Shown: one piece after another, positions 34,357 to 43,995 of the stretch
How the letters are laid out: each line of letters starts with the position of its first letter
How positions within the stretch are numbered: position 1 is the stretch's first letter
Assembly (NCBI GenBank): GCA_001972305.1
Contig: BDDD01001496.1
Coordinates: 267,236-331,235, forward strand
Source: Cephalotus follicularis
Taxonomy: Eukaryota > Streptophyta > Magnoliopsida > Oxalidales > Cephalotaceae
DNA length: 64,000 bases
Direction of reading: 5' to 3'
The notes under the pieces: generated by a model
Told to the model about the DNA's origin: nothing
The model's input: the letters and a program-made list of their open reading frames with translations, nothing else
Database searches by the model: none
Position numbers and translations under genes: made by a program

Positions 34357-35873
34357 CGTTTAGCATAAAAATGTGTTGTTATTAATGAGTTATTTGTTAT
34401 ATTTTTATGCTTGGAATAGACTACTTTGGTTGTGTTTTAATGATTTTTAGGTACAAGTGTTTAATCACCAAAGTGCAAGAATACTACCCAAAAGTGTGCA
34501 AAATTGGAGTTAAAAGTGTAAACATTGAAGAAATGCCAAATTCTGCAGAAAACAGGGCAAAGAAGTCGACGTCTTTCAAGAAGAAGTCGACGTCTTTTCT
34601 TGCTTTGATCAAACGCGTCGATGTCTTTCATGTACATCGGTGCCTTTTCTGGGTTTCAACAAATCACGTCAACGTCTTTCAAGAAGAAGTCGACGTCTTT
34701 TCTGGGAAACACAACAATCTTCAAAGAGCTATGAAGAAGAAGTCGACGTCTTTCAAAAAGAAGTCGACGCCTTTCATGTAGACCGACGTCTTTCACACAA
34801 CACATACTTTAGACCAAAGAAGTCGACGTCTTTCAGAAAGAAGTCGACGCCTTTCACTCGCATCTCAGCAAAGTCGCGATTTTTAGCCAAAGAAGTCGAC
34901 GCCTTTCAAAAAGAAGTCGACGTCTTCCTCTGCAGCAGAAATAGAAAGTTTAGATTTTTGCCATATTTTGTAACTAGGATTGCTTTTATTCTGTTTTTGA
35001 TCAATTGTATAGTATAAAAGCAACATTATGGCCGGCCAAATCAGTGTGTAATATGTAATTAGGGTAGATTAGGGTAGATTAGAGAGAGGGTGGTAGAAAC
35101 CCTAATTCTCCTTCTCTCATTAGTTTAGTTTTCATTATGCTTAGTAGCTAGTTTTTCAAGGTTTTGGGTTAGAACAAAGCCTAGATTGTTATTGTTTCAA
35201 TTCCATCAATAAAAAACCCTTGAATATTTTATTTGTTCTTCAATATTTCTGCATTCGCACACACTTTGTTTGTCTGATTAAAATTCACACTCATCTTGTC
35301 GGTGAAACTGAAAGTTGGTGAATAAATGGAGCTTAATTCAACAGAGTCTACTCATACGATTTGTCGCAACGAACACACTTCGTATAGACCTAACATGACT
35401 ACTCATACGTCTTGTCTGATTAAAATCCACACTTCGTATAGACCTAGCATGAATACTCATACGTCTTGTCATCACCGCCGCACTCCGTATGGACCTAGCT
35501 CCTGTTGTTTATCAAGGTATGATCGTTCAACTTCATGGAATTGTTCAATACAATCTACGGTGAGTTTCTATACCCTAAACCGCTTTTTTAATTATATTTT
35601 CTCTTAGTTTTTATTCATTGTTTTAATTAGTTTTAATTTACATGCTTTATTTTTAATTACCTTAGTCTGTTATTTTATTTTATTTCTGGTTTTCAATTGT
35701 TTTATTTTACTTTGCATAATTAGGAGTAGTTTGTTAGTTTATCTCAAACGTTGGTATACTTCGCCTAGGTGGATAAATTACAACTAGTTTACGTTTCCCT
35801 GCGTTCGACCCGTTACTGCATGATCCGTGCACTTGCGGCTATAAATTTTAAAACATTCTTTTAACAGTGAACA
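34357..35873 (+). mobile_element. Solo LTR (gypsy-type) inside element C 3' LTR
   Basis: A 1517-bp insertion flanked by GGAAT (34352-34356 and 35874-35878). The left end reads CGTTTAG, which fits TG with a T-to-C change; the right end is GTGAACA. A TATA-like AGTATAAAAG lies near 35008-35018. The end region with 'ccctgcgttcgaccc' and 'gtgcacttgcgg' resembles Athila/Tat-type LTR ends from memory. No internal domain is present. The U3-like part carries a 12-copy GTCGACGTC array (34555-34935). Confidence 0.75.
34555..34935. repeat. GTCGACGTC motif array, 12 copies
   Basis: Twelve imperfect copies of AAGTCGACGTCTTTC (some GCC or GATG variants) occur in 380 bp, irregularly spaced and often in close pairs. 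The array sits just upstream of the TATA-like sequence of this LTR. Frames through it give repeated STSF or VDVF peptides, which I read as by-products of the repeat. Confidence 0.85.
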
Positions 35874-36180
35874 GGAATCTACTCAAGCTTGTAGCGGCAA
35901 AGAAAGAAGGATCCTTCACCCACTGGTATAACCTTTGGTCCCTCTTCTTCTTGCCATGCTTGTGTGTCACCATTGTGTGCAATGGTGACACCAATTCAAT
36001 TCTGTTGATGCTGTGGTGATCCATGTGATCTATGGACGTGCCATAATGGAATGGTTTATGTTTTATTGGGTGTTCTTCCACTGCATGATTGTATAATTAA
36101 AGTTTTATTCTACACCCTTTACACCTAAGTCCATTTTGGCATAGGACTCGGTATATCCGTTTCCATCAGTTTTCGGTTAA

Positions 36181-36668
36181 TGTTGATGCAAAAATCCTTT
36201 CCTCAACAGTATCCTACATGGAGGACTTTGATTTGTTGGGGGAAACGTTGAGATATGCCCGAGAAGAAGATTTGATGGTGATTATAGTCCCTACACAAGT
36301 GAACAAATGGGTCTTAGGTCTAGGAGGTCGAACTCCCAGGCACACTCCGATGCTTAAGTTAGACACTGCACAGAGAATTCAAGGTTCTTTAGAATGTAAA
36401 AATGGCTGACCTGGTTAATGTCGTTGATTCTAGTATTTATAGCCCCGGAATGTAACTGCTAAGCATGGATTTCGGAGTTGATGTGCATCCCCTAAGGAAA
36501 TGTCCGAGGATCACGGATATTTCCCTGATCTCCACCAGATTTTATGCCATTATGCGTGTTTCTCCTGGTGAGTAACGCCTGACCATGTGTCTGGGCCTTT
36601 GGAGGACATCTGTCCCAATCGTGGGAGGACACGTGGCAAAGTTTATGGTTTAAATTTTGCCCGTATCA
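36181..36668 (-). repeat. Element B 3' LTR
   Basis: A 488-bp LTR, TGTTGATGCA to CCGTATCA. It matches 54481-54976 along its length with scattered substitutions and shares blocks with the LTRs of element A. It is followed at 36669-36682 by a pyrimidine run equal to the polypurine tract (AGGGGGGCATA on the minus strand). Confidence 0.9.
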
Positions 36669-37207
36669 TATGCCCCCCTGGTCTCCATTCTTTAGGCTTT
36701 CTAGAGGATGGGGAGCATATGTGGTCTGGCTTCAAGATTGGGGTTTGCTACCCATGGATGAGGAGGACCTGACCTTTTGTTGGGCTTGACAACCTGGTCC
36801 GAGTTGGCCATTAATCGCTACAAGACAAACGTTCCCTCCATTCATTATTTTTTTGAATTAATGCTCATCATTGTGCTGAAGTTGAAGGGTTTTGCACGCC
36901 TGACGCTTCGACGCCCGCGCATAACCTCTTCATTTCCCACACCTGATTTGATAGGGTGATCTCCACCATTGACATCAAAAGATATCTAAGGTCTGGATGC
37001 AGCCCCAAGTTCTCTAAATACCCCCTCTCTCTTGGTAGGAAAATCTTTACGCTTTTCTCGCTTTCCAAAAACCCTAGATCTCTATGAATCTCTTGCTCTC
37101 ATAGCCTTCAAGCTCAACTTCTTCTTTGTCTTCTTCTTTGCCCAAGTTATTAGGTGATTTAATTTCTTCAATCTGTTACTTTTTGTTTGATTTCCCCAAA
37201 ATTACAA

Positions 37208-40024
37208 ATGTCCACTGCGTCCTCGTCTTCCTCTCTCTCTGAAAATGCCATGGCCAGGACTAAACAGACCAGAAGGATTATCAGACGTCCTGAGGATGTA
37301 GCTCGAGCATCCGCGGGGGTCACCATTGCTAAGCGTCCCCTCAATATGGAGGCGGAGATGGAGGCCTCGGCTGCTGGGAATCCTAACGTTATGGCCACAG
37401 AGGCTGGGGTCCAAGTCTTTAGGACCCACTTTGACCAGACCAAGATACGCCTGAAGAAGATGGCTGAATTAGTCAAAGATTATTCCATCCCTGGCAGTCT
37501 GGACCTTGAGATCCCAGCTGATCCCTGAACGGTTACGGAGAGCAGACCTGGATATTTTGTGGTGTTCCAAGACGTCTTGAAGCATGGATTGAGGATTCCT
37601 CTACCTCCTTTTGCCATTACCATCCTCGGGTACTACCAGATCCACCCTTCAATGCTCCAGGCCCAGTACCGGGGATTCATTATTGGCTTCCTGGTGAGGT
37701 GCCTAGAGGCGAGGGTGACATCCACCGTGGGGCTGTTCAAGGAGTTCCACATCTTGAACGCCTCTCCTAAGAAGCGTGGCTTCTACTTCAAATCTCGCGC
37801 GGAACGCAACAAGCTGCTGGCGGAGAACACCAAGACAGTCAAAAGCTCGAGGGAGAAATACTTTATGGTAAAGAATCTCCCCAGCTTCACACCCTGCCCG
37901 TGGAACAACACCTTGGATACCGTACGTCTCAACCAGATGACGTTTTTGACCAGGGAAGAAAAGGCCGACCTGGGGAGACTTTATACTCTGGCGCCCGAGG
38001 AGGTGGTCGTGGTGGTGTTTGAGGACCGCTTGCAGAGTCTTGGGATAAGCATCTCCCTGGGCTGTAGGGTTAGCCTAGAACTGGATGCAGAGGATGTTCC
38101 CATGGGGGTTGAGACAGGAAGAGACTAGGATATCTGAGGTGAACTTGCATCCTCGGATACCATTGAAGGGGAGAGCAGTACTCTGCTTTCCTTTGGAGTC
38201 TTGTATTTATTTTTGCTTCATTATTTGCTTTTGATGTGTTACTAATCACTTCCTTGTGATCTCCTGCAGAGATGACAAATCAAGAATCGACCATTGACGT
38301 CATCAGGGCTGCTCGGGAGCAAGTCAGGGCGGTGGACCCTGAGGAGCAGAGGCAAGAGGCCCTCAGGAAGAAAAAGGCCCTTGAGAGAAAAAAGGCCCTC
38401 GAGAAAACCACTGCTGGGGCACAAAGGGGGGCAGCCAAGGTGGCTGCTGATAAGGCCAGGGCCGAGGAGCATGCTTGGAAAAGCACAGAGGAGGCAAGAT
38501 CCAGGGCTGAGGCAGCCGAGGAGCGAGCTCGGAAGGATGCCGAGAAGGTGAGGGCTAGGGCTGAGGTGGCCGAGGAAGCCAGGACTAGATCCGTGGCTGA
38601 TGAGTCTGTGGAGGTAAGGGCCAATGTGACTGTGGAGGCAAGGAATTTGGAAACAAGGGCTGAGATTGGCTGAGGTAAACGGTCTGCTGCTGACGAACTC
38701 GTTCACCCATCGAGGAGGTAGAAAACAGAGGAGGGAGATGCGCCTCAAGACAAATCCACTAAGGAGGGTTCCAGGACCCTGCCCTCACAAATCCTTCCTG
38801 GGAGATGGAGAAGGTCAGCAAGATTCTCAAAGGGCTTGGCAGGTCAGGGGTGAGCTTGAAGACGCCAGGGTTCGCCATTCACTGGGCAAGGCGGGTCTCT
38901 TTCCCCATGAGTTGGAAGTGAGGGAGGAGTGGGACACTTGCCACCTCTGGACTCACCTCTTCCAAAGTTTCTTCAGGGTTAGTAATCTTTTTCTAACCTT
39001 TTGCTATCCATGGACCTTCAACTTCCCATGAACATTGTATTCCTTTTTTCAGGGCATGGTGGATGCTCAGCTCTTGATGGAAAGAACTGATCAGGAGAGT
39101 GCTCTACTTGAGCAAATTGGGGCTGAAAAGGCCGAGCTCAAGAGTTCGCAGGACGTGCTACGTGCTCAACTCAAGGATGTGATTGGGATCCAGGAACATA
39201 TCACCGCAGAGAGAGATAAAGCCCTCCAAGATCTGATGAGGGAGAAGAAGTTGAAGCTGACAGCAGTCAACAGGGGCAGCTCCCTTGATGAAAAGCTGAA
39301 GGCTTGCAATGATAAACTAGAGAAGCTCCAAGAGCTCACGGATGCTCAAACCAGTGTTGCGGTGGAGAGAGCCATCCTTGACTTCAAGGCTTCCTCGGAG
39401 TTTCGAGATGTTCAGGACAGGGCCATGGAGAACTTCAGAGCTTCGACGGTGTTTCAGAATGCTATGACCAAGGCCGTAGACAATTTCAAGGCTTCTGAGG
39501 ATTTCAACAAGGAGGTCCTCAAGAAGTCTTCAGTCCTTTTTCGTTGGGGATTTTATTCCTGCCGGAACATGGTTGAATATCATCCTGAGATTCCGTTGGA
39601 GTCCATCATTTGTGGGCCTTTGGTGACTGAATATGACTTCTTTCTTGATGGAGTTGACGATTCCAAGGAGAGAGCTTTTTGAGCCTTTGATGAGGATCAG
39701 AGTCATGCCCAAGAACTGGGGTGCTCGTCCAATGGTCGCGATACTGTTCTCTTCACTGCCCCTACCTAGGAGACCACCCTTGGGCCTTTGGACATGGATC
39801 CTGTCTCTCGTATTGATGCCGAGGATCCTACTCCTAAGCGCGTGGCTGTGGACCCTCCTACGCTGGTGATAGAGGATCTCCATCTCAAGTCTATGGCTGA
39901 GGATCCTCCACCTCTTCCAACTGACCAAAGAGACGAGGATCCTCCAACGCCTCCTCCGATAGAAGAAGATGCTCCACCACCTCCCCCTGTTGTACATGAC
40001 ATCCCTTCAACGGATGAAAATTAG
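37208..40024 (+). pseudogene. Antisense gene of Tat element B, N-terminus identical to histone H3 tail
   Basis: Same family as the antisense gene of element A. The first ATG (37206-37208 region) is in a weak context. An in-frame ATG at 37250-37252 in a strong context (gccATGg) begins M-ARTKQT. The conserved core follows: FVVFQDVLKHGLRIPLPPF, YYQIHPSMLQAQYRGFIIGFLVRCLE, FKEFHILNASPKKRGFYFKSRAE. Then come an Ala/Arg/Glu coiled coil (38272-38673), a second coiled coil (39053-39500), the segment FRWGFYSCRNMVEYHPEIPLESIICGPLVTEYDFFLDGVD, and an acidic Pro-rich tail ending VHDIPSTDEN. Introns are inferred before 38271 (CTGCAG) and 39053 (TTTCAG); the first donor is GG instead of GT. Stops lie at 37526, 38126, near 38671, 39680 and near 39766. 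Confidence 0.78.
37250..37270 (+). other. Histone H3-like N-terminal peptide MARTKQT
   Basis: Codons for Met-Ala-Arg-Thr-Lys-Gln-Thr in a strong plant start context. The seven residues equal the first seven encoded by histone H3 genes, including the Lys4 position. The next residues (RRIIRR) are basic but do not follow H3. In element A the same place (5641-5658) keeps ARTKQT after Ile. Confidence 0.85.
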
Positions 40025-40692
40025 AATAGCTTTCTCTTTTTTTTCTTTTTTTTTTTCCTTTTCCTTGCCTTGTACTTTTTTCTTACTTTTGTGATGTAAT
40101 TTTTCTTTTGATGAATGAAATACAAAGCTTTTTTCATCTCCGGTGTCTTTTATTTTTTGCTTTGAATGCTTAGGCTTTAGCTAATACTCACAACTCCCTT
40201 AGGATAATCAAATGTTAGTAACATAACATGAGCTTCAATTGAGCATCATTGTTCCCCTTGGGGACTTTAACTTAGTCTATTTCATAGACTTTATGTTTTG
40301 GCCTAACAATTTCCAGGCCTAGTTACCCAAGCTCTATAGTCCCCTTAGGACACCTTATTTCAAAGGCGCTTGGATAATAAGACTTAGTCTTTATGAGTTT
40401 CGTTGTGTTCGTAGACCAAGTTTCAGGTCTGCTCGGGCAAGTTCTTATGGGTTTGCCAAGCAGGGTCTCGTCTGGTCCATTATATTCTAGACCAGGTCAC
40501 CTGAGCTTGCAATACACGTAGGGACACTTATTTCAAAGTGCTCAGTCCAACGAACTTGATCGTTGCGTTCTTATGGATTCGCCTCTCAATACACGATATG
40601 GTTGTGGTCGGGCATTGAAATGTTGACCTGTGTTTGCTCTATTGGGAGTCTTATTGCTTCCTTAAAAGTCTTTTTTGTATGTGTAGTATTAA

Positions 40693-40833
40693 GTGCCCCT
40701 CGGGGAGAGTCTTTAGTGCTCCTCGTGGGGAGTTTTGGGTGCTCCCCTGAGGGGAGGCGTTTGTGCTCCCCTGGCGGGAGGCTTTGGTGCTCCTCATGGG
40801 GAGGCTTGGGTACTCCCCTAGGGGGAAGCTTTG
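40693..40833. repeat. Six-unit 23-24 bp hairpin array in element B spacer
   Basis: Units of the form GTGCTCCCCTGAGGGGAGGCTTT, each with an inverted CTCCCC/GGGGAG core. They lie between the end of the antisense gene (40024) and the end of pol, where convergent transcripts would meet. A three-unit diverged version occurs at 8688-8762 in element A. Confidence 0.8.
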
Positions 40834-42837
40834 GTCTGTTTTGAATACTCCCTTGGGAGCATGGTCGGGCACACCTATATTAAAGCTTCATGGTCGAGGG
40901 AGTTGATCGACGGCTGTTCAGAGGTTTAAGAACATGAACATTGGGTCTCAGGTCCCTTACAAACTTGGAACTATGATCTTTGTGTTGGAAACCTAGCAAG
41001 GGTTCCCGGTCAATTTGGTCCTAGGACACTAGTGTGTATAATTTTAATTTTTCAAAAACACAAAGACAGGAAGTCAAGGTTCACACTGACATCTTAGTAC
41101 CAAATAGAAAAACCTAGGATCTCTGTTTAATATTCAATCGAACAATTACGAAATCAAGCATGCACGCAAAAACATAAAACGTAAGCACAGCGGAAAACAT
41201 AAAACAAATGGGAAGCGACCATACCAACGTTGGAGGCTCCACCACTTTTCTGCTACACGCTTGCAGTAGCAACAACAGGTCACCGATACCATCGCCGGAT
41301 TTTGGACAATCCATGTTAGGTCCGATCTTGACACCACCGGACTCCAAAAATTCTGCTCTACCCGTTCCTGGTGGAGACCTGTCGGGAAGCGCCCTGGAAG
41401 ACGGCGAATAGCGGCGGCGACTCAGTGAGTTCAGACTCAGTGAGTCTCAGTCAACTTGCCATTGACCGGCCTTGACATATAAGAATGCCTAACACCCGAT
41501 CTACACACCGGTGGCCGAGAATCGACGAGACTCAGCCTAGAATGCTAAAAACGGCTGGCGGTGAGTAACGGAATTGACTCGTCGTTCACCATCAACGGCC
41601 GCCAAGCCACCAAACACCTCAACTCCTTCACCTTATCACATCTACACCAGAATGTCAAGCCACGGCGCAAAGCGCACTGAGTCAACAGGGTAAATTCAAC
41701 GCACGGAAACCGTCCAAAAAAGCATCAGTATAACGATAAACTAATATCAAAATGGATAGAACCATTGATTGGCTCCACTCACTGTGATCACCTGTAACAC
41801 CCCGCGCCCACAGGGCGGACACGTGGCATTACACTCAATCCAAAACACAATACAATGGTCGGGACTACCAATATAAAAATGCGAAAAACTTTAAAACTTT
41901 ACAATACACATCAGTTGCTGAAGATACAAATCCATCCATACAGCACAATGCAAAGCTTTTACAATACAGTCTTTTACAATACATTATCAATCCTTCAATA
42001 CAGTATTACAATACAATACATAAAAAATCAATCCTTTTTGCTACGATGTCTCAATCAGCTCTGCGATGCCCAAACGGTTGTGCGATCGAATCGAGTCTTC
42101 AATCTCTTTGTCCGCTGCTACCTGCTGCCCTATCTATGCCGCACACAAAGGTACAACACAGCCCCACCCCGAAGGATAGGGTTAGCCACACTGGCTAAGC
42201 AGAAACCCCATGCAGCATGTATACATGTACAATGTGCAATATCGGTGACAACCTATACAATATCAATGTGCAGTGTACAATATCAATGCATGACATGGCA
42301 AATGTACATGTACAATTGGCGATCATACTACCCGTATGACAGTGGCCCATAACAGAGCACACGGATAGGATCTATAACAATCAATCAATGGCAGACACTC
42401 AATGGTGGTGTATGAAAAACCCAATCAATCAATCAATATCCTATAGAGCATGCGACCGGGTCAATACAATGTCAATCGGTTAGCGGTGATCAATCCCACG
42501 GAAGGTAGTCCTTCAAAAAGGGTGGGAGATCTATCTACGGTTTCCAGATTGATCAGGTCTGGGACTCATATAACTTCCATCCTATGGCTGAGTCAATACA
42601 GTCACGATGAGCTACAACCGAGGGAGCTACTGATACCGTTAGGGAGCTACGGCCTCAAGGGAGCATCAATCGACAATCAATCGGTACCGCTTGTCAGCGG
42701 GTCAATACAATACAATAAATGACACGATCGGCAGAATAGGTGGACAGAGTCAACGACCTAACATGCCGACACGAATCATAAGGTCGCTCTATAGGATCCA
42801 TACAATACAATCAATCGAGTCAATACAATATTGGGTA

Positions 42838-43060
42838 AAGCCAATAAGTGGTGGTGTCTAATGGAGAAATGGGAACGTGCGTCCATCGTACCGACTTAGG
42901 CTCGCAACAACACTCACGACTCAAGCAATCGATCAATGTATCAATACAACGTCGAAGCAAGGCCAATAAGTGGTGGTGCCTAATGGAGGGATGGGAACGT
43001 GCGTCCATTTTACCGACTTAGACTCGCAGCAACACTCACGACTCAAGCAATCAATCGGTC
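42838..43060. repeat. Two-copy tandem duplication, about 120-bp period
   Basis: 'gccaataagtggtggtg.ctaatgga' through 'aacactcacgactcaagcaatc' occurs twice (about 42838-42935 and 42960-43055) with few differences. It lies inside the gypsy solo LTR. Confidence 0.85.
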
Positions 43061-43184
43061 AGTACAATCATTAAAACTGTTTTTGAACACTTGAACACCT
43101 CAAGTGAGGCTTCGGTCAAGTGGCAATGTGAAAAGAAGTGGAAAACTAGCTTTAAAACAGTTAAAAACTCCTTTCAGTACATTA

Positions 43185-43520
43185 GGCGTTGATGTCTTTG
43201 GTGAAAGACATCGACTCCTATTTAAAACAGTGGAAAGACGTCGATGTCTTTGAAAGACGTCAATGTCTTTCCCTATTTATGTAGAGAACTGGTCAAAGAC
43301 GTCGATGTCCTTGGAAAAAGGCGTCGACGCTTTTCATTAAAAACAGCCTGAGAATGCGCATCGATGTTCGGCATCGATGTCTTTCTAGGGAAGAGACATC
43401 TCGAGGCAAAGACGTCGATGTCTTTGAAAGACGTCGATGTCTTTACTGCAGAATCAAGGATAAAGCACTCAGATGAAAAAGACATCGACGTCTTTGGGCT
43501 AAGGGTCGATGTTTTTCCCG
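43185..43520. repeat. GACGTCGATGTC motif array in gypsy solo LTR
   Basis: About a dozen copies of AAAGACGTCGATGTCTTT-type half or full palindromes occur in 335 bp, including close pairs at 43238-43272 and 43410-43442. In minus-strand sense the array lies 500-850 bp downstream of the TATA-like sequence. Confidence 0.85.
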
Positions 43521-43964
43521 GGCAGAGTCAATTTTTAGGCAGAAAATGGGGCCAATCTTAAGTCAAAATCCAATTTAAAGACATTCTTTGAAAACTAATA
43601 TTTAAAATCAATCATTTGAGGTTAGTAAGACTAGTTACAACCTTTCAAATTCAATTTCAATCCTTTAATTAACAATTAGGTCAAGGATTAGCTATAAACC
43701 CTAAAAACCTCAATTCACTCAATTCAATCACTCAATCAATCATGCAATTCAGTCAATCAATCAATAAAGCAATAGGCAATTCAGTAAGGAAGTCCTACCT
43801 ATCACTGAAGCTTCAAAAGTTGATCTTCCAATCACTCAATCGGTTGCTATGTCGTTCAATCACCAATCCACTCTTTGCAATCGCTGTTCTTGTCGATGGA
43901 GATGCAAATCTGGGGCTGCAATGGTGGAAGATGGATGCTGCCAGCAAGAGGGAGAGAAAGAGAA

Positions 43965-43995
<31 letters not shown>

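Larger units (their letters stand above)
27019..36168 (+). mobile_element. Element C: Copia retrotransposon with near-identical LTRs and dead pol
   Basis: Bounded by a perfect 5-bp duplication GTTTT (27014-27018 and 36169-36173). It has a 5' LTR 27019-28340, primer site 28342, long leader, gag-protease-integrase-RT-RNase H, polypurine tract, and a 3' LTR 33576-36168. The 3' LTR holds a 1.5-kb solo LTR and lacks about 250 bp relative to the 5' LTR. Frames carry many stops and the RT core is deleted. Confidence 0.92.
33576..36168 (+). repeat. Element C 3' LTR, interrupted
   Basis: Matches the 5' LTR except for about 250 bp lost just after 'gatatagtg' and the solo LTR inserted at 34357-35873. 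The six palindromic motifs are kept at 33770-33910. It ends TTCCATCA at 36168, followed by the GTTTT duplication. Confidence 0.9.

Noticed and set aside
34555..34935. Possible CRISPR-like or satellite array
   Set aside because: The repeat unit is only about 15 bp, spacing is irregular, the units are palindromic and shared with other LTRs, and the genome is a plant nuclear one.
34407..35017. Frames with repeated KKSTSF and EVDVF peptides
   Set aside because: The periodic peptide follows from the GTCGACGTC array read in different phases. There is no conserved start or domain, and the LTR context explains the region.
41855..42352. 165-residue plus-strand frame
   Set aside because: Located in the U5-like part of a solo LTR. 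The composition (many Q, Y, N from CAATA repeats) and lack of any domain argue against a gene.
42442..42722. Frame of about 90 residues in the gypsy solo LTR
   Set aside because: Short, without domain or start context, and inside an LTR.
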